From assembly GCA_017983755.1 (NCBI GenBank), contig JAGOAU010000011.1:1-64000 (forward strand): a stretch of DNA of 64,000 nt, written 5' to 3'. A program made the translations under genes and the position numbers. Positions 53,294 through 61,172 of the stretch are shown here, piece by piece; position 1 is the stretch's first letter; the number at the start of each line of letters is the position of its first letter. This DNA is from Azonexus sp. (GTDB lineage Bacteria > Pseudomonadota > Gammaproteobacteria > Burkholderiales > Rhodocyclaceae). Below the pieces are notes generated by a model. It had not been told where the DNA came from. It saw only the letters and a program-made list of their open reading frames with translations, and made no database searches.

Positions 53294-54778
53294 ATGCGCC
53301 TCGCCAAACTGACCGCCGCGCTCGTCGCGGCGGGACTGGCGCTGCCTGCCTTTCCCGCCAGCGACGCCGCCACGCTGCAAAAACTCCTTGAGCGCATGGA
53401 AAAGCTCGAGGCCCGCAACGCCGAGTTGGAAAAGGAAGTCAAGGCGCTCAAGAACGAAAGCGCCGAAGTCGCCAAGGGCCTCGACAGCCCGCGCCTCTCC
53501 GAAAATGAACCGGAGCTGACGGTGCGCCTGAAGGCGACCGAAAAGGACGTGCTCGAAATGAAGAAGTCGTCGAAGGTCGTCGAATCGCTGGAAGGCATCA
53601 AGGCGACCGCCGCGCTCGCCACCGTCGTCCAGGGCGCCAGCGGCTTGCCCGCCGTTTACGAACCCGGAACGACCAACAACCTTTCGGGCACTCAGCTCAA
53701 CTACCGCGCCGACGTCACCGTCGAGCTGCCGCTGCAGCCGATCGGCGACATCGAGCACAAGCTGTTCGGCGGCTTCCGCATGGGCCAGGGTCAGGGTCTC
53801 AACAGCGCGTTCTCCGCCCTCGGCTACTACGCCAGCGCCCCTAACGCGCTGGCTTTCCGCGCCAGCGGCGCCAGCCCCGACGACTCGGTGGTCATCCTCG
53901 GCCAGGCCTACTACCAGGCCGCGATCCCGCTGCCCTTCGGCGGCTTCAAACCCTACTCGCGGGAGACGCTGGACATCACCTTCGGCAAGATGGACATCTT
54001 CAGCTTCTTCGACCAGAACGCTGGGGCCGGCGACGAATCGCGCCAGTTCCTCAACTCGGTGTTCGTCCACAACCCATTGCTCGACGCCGGGCGTGAGGTC
54101 GGCGTCGATGCCAACGGCTTCCAGCCCGGCTTCATCGTCGGCTATACCAACAGCTTCGACAAGACGCAGCCGTGGCGACTGTCGCTGGGCGTCTTCGGTA
54201 CCGGCCCGCGCGGTTCCAACTATGAGGCCAGCCTGACCCAGCCGCTGCTCTTCGCGCAGGCCGAAACCCAGCTCAAGCTGTTCGGCGGCCTCACCGGCAA
54301 CTACCGGCTCTACGCCTGGAATCGCTCCGCCGGCGAGGATTTCGACTACCTGCAGACCAACCAGACGACCCAGCACACCGGGATCGGCGTTTCGGTCGAC
54401 CAGCGCGTCGGCGACGGCATCACGGTGTTCGGCCGTTACGGCAACCTGGTCAAGGGCGAGTTGCCCTTCAATCAGGCGGTCGCCGTCGGCGCCCAGTTCA
54501 GCGGCAGCTACTGGGATCGCGGGGCCGACGCGTTCGGCATCGGCTTCAGCTGGCTTCAGACCGGCAGCGCTTACAAGAACGCCACCTACGACTGGAACGG
54601 CAACGCGCTGACGTTCGTGCCTACCGGTGCCGAGACGATCACCGAACTCTACTACCGCTACCGTCTCTCGCCGCAGTTCGAGCTCAGCCCCGACTTCCAG
54701 TGGCTGACGCAGGGCGGCGGCAACCCGGATGCCAAGTCGGCCTATGTGTTCGGCCTGCGCGCCAACATCGTCTATTGA
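53294..54778 (+). CDS. Outer-membrane porin-like beta-barrel protein within the ftr operon
   Basis: A 494-residue protein with a signal peptide (LTAALVAAGLALPAFPA). A coiled-coil segment covers about 25-70 (LQKLLERMEKLEARNAELEK), as in porins that trimerise over a periplasmic stalk. A beta-barrel with alternating strands follows, including NYRADVTVELPLQPIG, YRLYAWNRSAGEDFDYL and a C-terminal YVFGLRANIVY ending in aromatic Tyr. It resembles OprB/carbohydrate-selective or similar iron-island porins. It starts 2 bp after ftrA and precedes ftrB by 9 bp. This porin is not part of the Bordetella ftrABCD set. Confidence 0.78.
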   Translation: MRLAKLTAALVAAGLALPAFPASDAATLQKLLERMEKLEARNAELEKEVKALKNESAEVAKGLDSPRLSENEPELTVRLKATEKDVLEMKKSSKVVESLEGIKATAALATVVQGASGLPAVYEPGTTNNLSGTQLNYRADVTVELPLQPIGDIEHKLFGGFRMGQGQGLNSAFSALGYYASAPNALAFRASGASPDDSVVILGQAYYQAAIPLPFGGFKPYSRETLDITFGKMDIFSFFDQNAGAGDESRQFLNSVFVHNPLLDAGREVGVDANGFQPGFIVGYTNSFDKTQPWRLSLGVFGTGPRGSNYEASLTQPLLFAQAETQLKLFGGLTGNYRLYAWNRSAGEDFDYLQTNQTTQHTGIGVSVDQRVGDGITVFGRYGNLVKGELPFNQAVAVGAQFSGSYWDRGADAFGIGFSWLQTGSAYKNATYDWNGNALTFVPTGAETITELYYRYRLSPQFELSPDFQWLTQGGGNPDAKSAYVFGLRANIVY

Positions 54779-54787
54779 GGAAGCCTC

Positions 54788-55120
54788 ATGAAACACGCTC
54801 TCCATTCCGCGGTTTTCGCCCTTTTTCTGGCGTCGACCGCAGCCATCGCCGACGACCTGCCGACCTACAAGCTGCTCATGAAGGACGGCCGGATCATTCC
54901 CGAAACGCTGGAAGTGCCTGCCAACACGCGCTTCCGGCTGGAGGTAAGGAACGAGGGGCCGGGCGCCGCGGAATTCGAGAGCCTGGAACTGAAGAAGGAA
55001 CTGGTGCTCGCTCCTGGCGTCACCCGCAACCTTGTCTTCTTCCCGATGAAACCGGGCACCTACAAGTTCTTCGACGACTTCCACCCGGAAACCGGGCAGG
55101 GTCGGATCGTCGCCAAATGA
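54788..55120 (+). CDS. ftrB: Periplasmic cupredoxin-like protein (FtrB-like)
   Basis: A 110-residue protein with a signal peptide (MKHALHSAVFALFLASTAAIA) and one cupredoxin-like beta-sandwich (PETLEVPANTRFRLEVRNEG, FESLELKKELVLAPG, FFPMKPGTYKFFDDFH). It matches the EfeO/FtrB-type cupredoxin proposed to oxidise Fe2+ for the FTR1 permease. Classical Cys of a type-1 copper site is absent; His and Met candidates are in FFPMKPG and DDFHPETG. The signal-peptide coding region contains a dispersed motif (core 54832). Confidence 0.83.
   Translation: MKHALHSAVFALFLASTAAIADDLPTYKLLMKDGRIIPETLEVPANTRFRLEVRNEGPGAAEFESLELKKELVLAPGVTRNLVFFPMKPGTYKFFDDFHPETGQGRIVAK
54812..54842 (-). repeat. Dispersed motif copy (in the ftrB signal-peptide region)
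   Basis: GTTTTCGCCCTTTTTCTGGC then core GTCGACCGCAG at 54832-54842. Confidence 0.7.
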
Positions 55121-55122
55121 AA

Positions 55123-55160
55123 CGCCAGCCAGCCAAATCGTAACAACAGCCAGCAAGCAC
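55123..55160 (+). repeat. GCCAGCC leader tract 4 (before ftrC)
   Basis: CGCCAGCCAGCC and ACAGCCAGCAAGC fill the 50-bp gap between ftrB and ftrC. Confidence 0.6.
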
Positions 55161-55170
55161 GGAGCACAAC

Positions 55171-55974
55171 ATGGGTAACGCATTTTTTGTCGTCTGGCGG
55201 GAAAGCCTCGAAGCCTTCCTGATCGCCGGCATCCTCTACGCCTGGCTGCAGGGCAACGACACCGGCGGCAAGGGCAAGCGGGCGCTGTTCATCGGCCTCG
55301 CCGTCGGCGTCGGCCTCGCCCTGCTGCTCGGCTGGGCGTTGCTGACGGTGCAGGACGAACTGAGCGGCAACGCGCTCGAAGCCTTCCAGATCGCCACCCT
55401 GCTGATCGCCGCCGGGCTGATCACGCAGATGGTGCTGTGGATGCGCAAGCATGGCCGGCAGATGAAGGCCCGGCTGCACGCCGATCTCTCCGCCGCCGCC
55501 GAAAAATCCGGCTTCGTCGGCGTCGCCGTGGTAGCCGCGCTGGCCGTCGCCCGCGAAGGCGCGGAAACGGTGATCTTTCTCTACGGCATGGCGCAGTCCG
55601 GCGATTACAGCGCCCTGATCGGCGGTGCCTTGGCCGGCTTCGCCGGCGCCGCCGCCACCGCCTGGCTGGCCGCCAAAAGCCTGGCCCGCCTCAACATCGG
55701 CCTGCTGCTGCGCCTCTCTTCCATCCTGCTGCTGGTGCTCGCCTCGGCCCTATTCGTCGCCGCCATCGACCGCCTGATCGGCGCCGGCTGGCTGACGCCG
55801 ATGCTCGACCCGGTCTGGGACACCTCGCTGCTGATCGACGATTCGACCAAGGCCGGCAAGCTGCTCGCCGATTTTTCCGGCTACCGCGCGCGCCCGGCGC
55901 TGACCACGCTGCTCGCCTGGCTCGCCTACTGGATCGTCGTCTTCATCGCCTGGCGGAGAAGCGACCATGCTTGA
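55171..55974 (+). CDS. ftrC: FTR1-family high-affinity iron permease (FtrC-like)
   Basis: A 267-residue inner-membrane protein with about seven helices. Both REXXE iron-binding motifs are present: RESLE (residues 10-14) and REGAE (128-132). It is the iron channel of the system; FtrA and FtrB would hand over the metal from the periplasm and FtrD would take part in redox. It overlaps ftrD by 8 bp. Confidence 0.93.
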   Translation: MGNAFFVVWRESLEAFLIAGILYAWLQGNDTGGKGKRALFIGLAVGVGLALLLGWALLTVQDELSGNALEAFQIATLLIAAGLITQMVLWMRKHGRQMKARLHADLSAAAEKSGFVGVAVVAALAVAREGAETVIFLYGMAQSGDYSALIGGALAGFAGAAATAWLAAKSLARLNIGLLLRLSSILLLVLASALFVAAIDRLIGAGWLTPMLDPVWDTSLLIDDSTKAGKLLADFSGYRARPALTTLLAWLAYWIVVFIAWRRSDHA

Positions 55975-57358
55975 GCAGACGCTGCATTTCCACCCCCGGC
56001 ACAGTCGCGGTCGACTGGAAAAAATCGGCCTTTTCCTGCGCCGCAACCGCCGCCTGATCATGGCCGTCCAATGGACGGTCGTCGTCGTTTACGCGGCGCT
56101 CGTCATCATCCCTGCCTTCCTGCCGCTGCCGCCGGAAGACGCCCACATCTGGAACAACCTGCGCCTGTTCGCCCAGTTCATTTTCTGGGGCGTCTGGTGG
56201 CCGGGCGTCATGATCGCCACGGTGACCCTCGGCCGCGTCTGGTGCGGCATCTTCTGCCCGGAAGGCAGCGTCTCCGAATGGGTCAGCAAATACGGACGCG
56301 GCAAACCGTTGCCCGGCTGGCTCAAGTGGTCCGGCTGGCCCTTCGTCGCCTTCGTGTGCACCACTGTTTATGGCCAGCTGGTCAGCGTCTACGAATACCC
56401 GCAGGCGGCCCTGCTGGTCCTCGGCGGCTCTACCATCGCGGCGATCGGGCTCGGCCTGCTCTACGGCCGCGAGAAACGCATCTGGTGCCGCTACCTGTGC
56501 CCGGCCTCCGGCGTCTTCGCCGTGCTGGCCAAGATCGCCCCGCTCCACTACAAGGTCGACCGCGCCGCCTGGGATCGCCATCAGGGCGACTACGAGCCGG
56601 TCAATTGCGCGCCATTGGTCGACGTCCGCCGGATGACCAGCGCCTCCGAATGCCACGCCTGCGGGCGCTGCGCCGGCCAGCGCGACGCCGTCGCCCTGAC
56701 TGTCCGCTCACCGTTTGCCGAAGTCCTCGATTTCGACGCCCCGGCGCGCACGCCGGAAGCGCTGACCCTGTTGTTTGGCGTCCTCGGCGTCGCCACCGCC
56801 GCCTTCCAGTGGACGGTCAGCCCGTGGTTCCTGCACGTCAAGCTGTGGCTCGCCGACTGGCTGGTCGAACACGACCATTTCACGCTGCTCGACAACGACG
56901 TGCCGTGGTGGCTGCTGACCCATTATCCGGAAGCCAGCGACCTGTTCACCTGGCTCGATGGCGCGCTGATCCTCGCCTACCTGATCGGCGGCGGCTTCCT
57001 GCTCGGCAGCCTGCTGTGGACCGGCCCGGCGCTCGCCGCCCGCCTGCTGAAGACCCCGGGCCTCTCCTGGCAGCGCCTGACCTTCGCCCTAGCCCCGTTG
57101 GCCGCCGCCAGCATCATCCTCGGCCTGTCGATGCTGACCGTCAGCCATCTCAAGGCGGAACATGTCTGGCTCGGCTGGCTGCCGGCCTTCCGGATTCTCC
57201 TTCTCGCCGCCGGCGGCCTGGGAACTCTGTGGCTCGCTTTCTGTCTCGTTGGCAGGAGCACGGCAAAAAATGGCCGTCGTCTGCTGGCCGGAGGAGCGAT
57301 GTCCGTCCCGGTCGGTTTGATGACAACTATCTGGAGCCTTGTCTTTTTCGTCTGGTAA
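55967..57358 (+). CDS. ftrD: Membrane 4Fe-4S polyferredoxin (FtrD-like)
   Basis: A 463-residue membrane protein with about eight helices. Iron-sulfur motifs are GRVWCGIFCPEG, RIWCRYLCPASG and ECHACGRCAGQ, the NosR/NapH-like polyferredoxin pattern, though the last motif is not a full four-cysteine set. It would pass electrons across the inner membrane during iron uptake, as proposed for Bordetella FtrD. A dispersed motif lies in the first 20 codons (core 56005), in the cytoplasmic N-terminus. It overlaps ftrC and ends the ftr genes. Confidence 0.85.
   Translation: MLEQTLHFHPRHSRGRLEKIGLFLRRNRRLIMAVQWTVVVVYAALVIIPAFLPLPPEDAHIWNNLRLFAQFIFWGVWWPGVMIATVTLGRVWCGIFCPEGSVSEWVSKYGRGKPLPGWLKWSGWPFVAFVCTTVYGQLVSVYEYPQAALLVLGGSTIAAIGLGLLYGREKRIWCRYLCPASGVFAVLAKIAPLHYKVDRAAWDRHQGDYEPVNCAPLVDVRRMTSASECHACGRCAGQRDAVALTVRSPFAEVLDFDAPARTPEALTLLFGVLGVATAAFQWTVSPWFLHVKLWLADWLVEHDHFTLLDNDVPWWLLTHYPEASDLFTWLDGALILAYLIGGGFLLGSLLWTGPALAARLLKTPGLSWQRLTFALAPLAAASIILGLSMLTVSHLKAEHVWLGWLPAFRILLLAAGGLGTLWLAFCLVGRSTAKNGRRLLAGGAMSVPVGLMTTIWSLVFFVW
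56004..56037 (+). repeat. Dispersed motif copy (at the ftrD N-terminus)
   Basis: Core TCGCGGTCGAC at 56005-56015, then TGGAAAAAATCGGCCTTTTCC. Confidence 0.7.
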
Positions 57359-57391
57359 GGAAAATTCCCTTCGCCTAGAATGGACATTCCG

Positions 57392-57420
57392 GCAAGCCAG
57401 CCGCTTTCGCCAGCCAGCCG
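57392..57420 (+). repeat. GCCAGCC leader tract 5 (before the bacterioferritin pair)
   Basis: CAAGCCAGCCGC and CGCCAGCCAGCCG lie in the 90-bp gap between ftrD and the first bacterioferritin gene. Confidence 0.6.
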
Positions 57421-57448
57421 CAACCTTCAACGATTCCCGGAGAAGCAT

Positions 57449-57934
57449 ATGAAAGGCGACAAGAAAATCATCGACATCCTCAACGACCTGCTGACCGGCG
57501 AGTTGACCGCTGTCGACCAATACCTGATCCACGGCGAGATGTATGCCGACATGGGTTTTTCCCGGCTGGCCGAGAAGGCTCTGCATGAATCGGACCACGA
57601 ACGCCAGCACGCACGCGCGCTGATCCAGCGCATCCTGTTCCTCGAAGGCAAGCCCAACCTGGCCAAGCGCGAGGCGCTCAAGGTCGGCAAGAACGTGCCG
57701 GACATGCTGAAGGCCGACCTCGCGGTCGAATACAAGGTCGTCGGCGAACTGAAAAAGGCCATGGCCGCCTGTGAGCTGGCGCAGGACTACGTGACGCGCG
57801 ACATGCTCGGCGTCCAACTCGAGGACACCGAGATGGACCACGCCTATTACCTGGAAAAGCAGCTCGGCCTGATCGAACTCGTCGGCCTCGAAAACTACCA
57901 GCAGAGCCAGATGGGCTCGGGCACCCCGGCTTAA
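57449..57934 (+). CDS. bfr: Bacterioferritin subunit with ferroxidase centre but no heme ligand
   Basis: A 161-residue bacterioferritin. Ferroxidase ligands are intact: E18, E51, H54, E94 and the pair E128/H131 (equivalent to E127/H130). Position 52, which is Met and binds heme in E. coli Bfr, is Arg here. So this subunit can oxidise iron but not bind heme on its side. It is paired with the next gene, which shows the reverse pattern; mixed 24-mers of two such subunits are known from Neisseria and Magnetospirillum. Start ATG 57449 has CGGAGAAG upstream. Confidence 0.92.
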   Translation: MKGDKKIIDILNDLLTGELTAVDQYLIHGEMYADMGFSRLAEKALHESDHERQHARALIQRILFLEGKPNLAKREALKVGKNVPDMLKADLAVEYKVVGELKKAMAACELAQDYVTRDMLGVQLEDTEMDHAYYLEKQLGLIELVGLENYQQSQMGSGTPA

Positions 57935-57946
57935 GGAGCGAGACCG

Positions 57947-58429
57947 ATGAAAGGCGACAAGAAAGTCATCGAAGCCCTGAACAAGGTGCTCAAGAACGAA
58001 CTGACCTCGATCAACCAGTATTTCCTGCATGCCCGCATGTTCCGCAACTGGGGCCTGGAAAAGCTCAACGACTACCAGTACAAGCAGTCGATCCGCGTCA
58101 TGAAGGAAGCCGACGAACTGATCGAGCGCATCCTCTTCCTCGAAGGCCTGCCCAACCTGCAGAACCTCGGCAAGCTGCTGATCGGCGAGAACGTCGTCGA
58201 ATGCCTGGCTGGCGACCTCAAGTACGAGCGCGAAACGCAGCGCCCGCTGCTGGTCGAATCGATCGCCCTGTGCGAAACGCTGCAGGACTACGTCAGCCGC
58301 GACCTGCTCGAAGATCTGCTCGAGCATTGCGAGGAAGCCATCGACTGGCTGGAAACCCAGCAGAGCCTGATCGTCGATGTGACCCTGCCCAATTACCTGC
58401 AGGCGCACATGGAGCCGGGCGAAGGCTGA
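57947..58429 (+). CDS. bfr: Bacterioferritin subunit with heme ligand but defective ferroxidase centre
   Basis: A 160-residue bacterioferritin. Met52, the heme ligand, is present ([13 protein letters not shown]), and E18 and E94 are kept. Position 51 is Val instead of Glu, position 54 is Glu instead of His, and the E-x-x-H pair before IDWLE is replaced by C-E-E-A. This subunit should bind heme (needed for Bfd-driven iron release) but not oxidise iron by itself. It lies 12 bp after its partner. A terminator follows. Confidence 0.92.
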   Translation: MKGDKKVIEALNKVLKNELTSINQYFLHARMFRNWGLEKLNDYQYKQSIRVMKEADELIERILFLEGLPNLQNLGKLLIGENVVECLAGDLKYERETQRPLLVESIALCETLQDYVSRDLLEDLLEHCEEAIDWLETQQSLIVDVTLPNYLQAHMEPGEG

Positions 58430-58453
58430 TTTAGGTTCAGTCTCCCGCACACC

Positions 58454-58480
58454 AAAGCCGCAGCCAGCCTGCGGCTTTTT
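58454..58480 (+). terminator. Intrinsic terminator after the bacterioferritin pair
   Basis: AAAGCCGCA, loop GCCAGCC, TGCGGCTTT and more T. It probably ends the long transcript that begins at the hemP promoter. The loop carries one GCCAGCC unit. Confidence 0.9.
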
Positions 58481-58537
58481 CCATTTTGATGGCGCCAACG
58501 AAGCCGGTTGGCCCGTCTATTGCTCAATATCCGAATT

Positions 58538-58575
58538 GTTGCGGTCGACTGTCGAAAATGCCACAAAACCGGGTA
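58538..58575 (+). repeat. Dispersed motif copy (intergenic, upstream of bfd)
   Basis: Core TTGCGGTCGAC at 58539-58549, then GTCGAAAATGCCACAAAACCG. It lies between the bfr terminator and the Fur promoter. Confidence 0.7.
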
Positions 58576-58598
58576 ACTGTCTTCGCAACGAAATAGTT

Positions 58599-58627
58599 GT
58601 TGACAATCATTCTCATAAACTTAGAAT
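58599..58627 (+). promoter_or_regulatory. Fur-controlled promoter of bfd
   Basis: -35 TTGACA (58600-58605), 16-bp spacer containing ATCATTCTCATAAAC (Fur box), -10 TAGAAT (58622-58627). It is similar in layout and sequence to the hemP promoter. The gap upstream of it (58481-58598) holds one dispersed motif (core 58539) and no gene. Confidence 0.8.
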
Positions 58628-58668
58628 ACGAACTGTTCGCATTTACATCACGCAACAGGAGACCACGG

Positions 58669-58872
58669 ATGTACGTCTGCGTTTGCCAGGCGGTCACCGA
58701 CCGTCAGATTCGTGAAGCCGCCCAAGGCGGTGCCCGCACGCTCAAGGATTTGCGGCGCGATCTCGGCGTGACGCGCGATTGCGGCCGCTGCGCCTCCTGC
58801 GCCCACGAGTGCTTGCAGGAAGTGCATCAGGGCCAGGGCAAGCCGGGCAAGGTCATGCGTCAGGCCGCCTGA
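58669..58872 (+). CDS. bfd: Bacterioferritin-associated ferredoxin
   Basis: A 67-residue 2Fe-2S protein. MYVCVCQAVTDRQIREAA and DCGRCASCAHEC carry the four-cysteine ligands (C-x-C ... C-x2-C). Bfd docks on heme-containing Bfr and reduces it to release Fe2+ under iron starvation. Its own Fur-type promoter fits that role. GGAG precedes ATG 58669. The upstream frame to 58597 is not part of the family. Confidence 0.93.
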   Translation: MYVCVCQAVTDRQIREAAQGGARTLKDLRRDLGVTRDCGRCASCAHECLQEVHQGQGKPGKVMRQAA

Positions 58873-58910
58873 TTTGCGAACACGGGCCAGTCAGCGCCCG
58901 AACAAATATT

Positions 58911-58969
58911 TAGCCAGCCAATAACCAGCCCGCCACCCAAGGACTTCCGGTCTCCAGGCAGCCAGCCGG
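58911..58969 (+). repeat. GCCAGCC leader tract 6 (before the siderophore receptor)
   Basis: TAGCCAGCCAATAACCAGCCC and CAGGCAGCCAGCC lie in the 118-bp leader between bfd and the receptor gene, followed by GGGAG as ribosome binding site. Confidence 0.6.
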
Positions 58970-58990
58970 AAACAATCACGGGAGTTCCTG

Positions 58991-61159
58991 ATGGGTTCTA
59001 TCAAAACCATGCCGCCGGCGTTCCGGCGGCGTCCTCTTGCCATTCTTCTCGCAACGCTGTGCGCCACGCCGGCCTTTGCGGCGGATGAGACCGCGACGCA
59101 GGCCGAGGAAAAAAGCCTCGCTCCGGTCACGGTTACGGCGACCAACGATGCGACGGTGCCGAGCGAAAGGACGGGCCTGTACACGACGAAAAGCAGCCGC
59201 TCGGCCACCGGCCTCGATCTCTCGCTGCGCGAAACGCCGAATACGGTTTCGGTCATCACCCGCTCGCAACTCAACGATTTTCAGTTGAACAGCGTCAACG
59301 ACGCACTCGCCGCCTCGTCCGGCATCGTTGTCGAGCGCCCTGAAACCGACCGCACCTATTTCACGGCACGCGGTTTCGACGTCACCAACTTCCAGTTCGA
59401 CGGCATTGGTGTTCCCTTCGTGTACGACATCGTCAATGGCGACATCGACACCGCGATATACGACCGGATCGAAGTCGTCTACGGCGCCAACGGCCTGATG
59501 ACGCCGACCGGCTTCCCGTCAGCGACCGTCAATTTCATCCGCAAACGCCCGACCACGGCATTTGCCGCGTCGGCCGGGCTGACCGGCGGATCGTGGGACA
59601 GATACCGCCTCGACGCAGACGTTTCCGGGCCGCTCATCGAATCGGGACAGATTCGCGGTCGCATGGTGTTCGCCAAGGAGAACGCCAACTCGTATCTCGA
59701 CCGTTACGAGCAGGACAAGACGGTGTTCTACGGCATTGTCGAAGCCGACATCGCCGAATCGACGCAACTCGCCATCGGCTACAACCAGCAGGTCAACAAA
59801 CCAGTCAGTCCGTTGTGGGGTGCCCTGCCCCTCTTCAACACTGACGGCAGCCGGACCAATTACGATGTCTCGACCAGCACTGCCGCCAACTGGGCGCGCT
59901 GGGAATCGACGACGCGCAGCACTTTCGTCGAGCTGAACCATCAATTCAACGAAGACTGGCAGGCCAAGGCGATTTATACGAATCGCCAATTCACCAACGA
60001 TTCGACGCTGTTCTACGCCTACGGCACGCCCGACCGCAACACCGGCCTGGGCCTCTACAGCTACCCGTCGCAATACGACATGACGAACAAGCAGAACATG
60101 TTCGACGTGTTCGCCACCGGGCATTTCAGCCTCGGCGGCCGCAAGCACGACCTGACCTTCGGCGCCAACTGGGCGCGCTCGTCGCTCAACGACGAGTCGC
60201 GCTACGGGCAGGGCATCGGTACCGCCCTGCCGCCGCTGCAGGACTGGCGAGGCGAATACCCGATGCCAACCTTCGACGCGGCCACCGACGGCAGTTCCTT
60301 TACCGACAAGCGCCTGAGCGCCTACGTCGCTACCCGCCTGAATCTCGCCGACCCGTTCAAGGTAATTCTCGGCGCCCGCGCCACCAAGGTCGAAGTCACC
60401 GGTTACAGCTATGGTGAAAACCGTTACAGCGATACCGACGACGTCAGCCCCTATGTCGGCGCCATCTACGATCTGAGCGAACAGGTTTCGCTCTACGGCA
60501 GCTATACCAACCTCTTCAATCCTCAACATCAGCTCGACATCACCGGCACGCCGCTGACTCCGGTGACCGGCAACAGCAAGGAAGTCGGCCTCAAGAGCGA
60601 CTGGTTCGGCAAAAAACTGAACGCCTCACTCGCCTACTTCTGGACGGAGCAGAGGAACCTGGCGCAGTCCGCGGGTTACACGGCGAACTTCAAGGCCTAC
60701 TACGAAGGTGTAGACGCCGAGTCGGACGGTTTCCAGATCGACGTCGGCGGTGCGCTCACCGACAACTGGCAGGTCAATTTTGGCTATACCCAATTTTCGC
60801 TGACCGACCCGCAGGGCAATGATGTCCGGACTTACACGCCGCGCAAGCTGATGCGCCTGAGCACTGTCTATCGTCTGCCCTTCCTGGAAAGCCTCAAGGT
60901 CGGCGCAAACGTCAGCTGGCAGGACGGCATCTATCGCAACGACGTGTACGACTACGTGACCGGCGCCACCACCGAGGTCCGCCAGTCCGCCTACACGCTG
61001 CTCAACCTGATGGCCCGCTACGACATCGACAAGAACCTGAGCGTCAATGCGAACTTCAACAACGTGACCGACGAGAAATACATCACCAGCCTGATGTGGT
61101 CGCAGGGTTATTACGGCGCACCACGCAACTTCTCGGTATCGCTGAACTGGAAGTACTGA
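58991..61159 (+). CDS. TonB-dependent siderophore receptor
   Basis: A 722-residue outer-membrane receptor with a signal peptide (FRRRPLAILLATLCATPAFAAD). A TonB-box-like LAPVTVTA sits near residue 43, a plug domain (about 65-190) includes TPNTVSVITRSQLNDF and the ARGFDVTNFQFDGIGVP block of ferric-siderophore receptors, and a 22-strand barrel ends in RNFSVSLNWKY. Closest in style to FhuE/FoxA/FpvA-type receptors; no N-terminal signalling domain is seen. It would use TonB-ExbBD encoded upstream. The PepSY gene follows after 13 bp. Confidence 0.9.
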   Translation: MGSIKTMPPAFRRRPLAILLATLCATPAFAADETATQAEEKSLAPVTVTATNDATVPSERTGLYTTKSSRSATGLDLSLRETPNTVSVITRSQLNDFQLNSVNDALAASSGIVVERPETDRTYFTARGFDVTNFQFDGIGVPFVYDIVNGDIDTAIYDRIEVVYGANGLMTPTGFPSATVNFIRKRPTTAFAASAGLTGGSWDRYRLDADVSGPLIESGQIRGRMVFAKENANSYLDRYEQDKTVFYGIVEADIAESTQLAIGYNQQVNKPVSPLWGALPLFNTDGSRTNYDVSTSTAANWARWESTTRSTFVELNHQFNEDWQAKAIYTNRQFTNDSTLFYAYGTPDRNTGLGLYSYPSQYDMTNKQNMFDVFATGHFSLGGRKHDLTFGANWARSSLNDESRYGQGIGTALPPLQDWRGEYPMPTFDAATDGSSFTDKRLSAYVATRLNLADPFKVILGARATKVEVTGYSYGENRYSDTDDVSPYVGAIYDLSEQVSLYGSYTNLFNPQHQLDITGTPLTPVTGNSKEVGLKSDWFGKKLNASLAYFWTEQRNLAQSAGYTANFKAYYEGVDAESDGFQIDVGGALTDNWQVNFGYTQFSLTDPQGNDVRTYTPRKLMRLSTVYRLPFLESLKVGANVSWQDGIYRNDVYDYVTGATTEVRQSAYTLLNLMARYDIDKNLSVNANFNNVTDEKYITSLMWSQGYYGAPRNFSVSLNWKY

Positions 61160-61172
61160 GCGGAGTCCGGCC

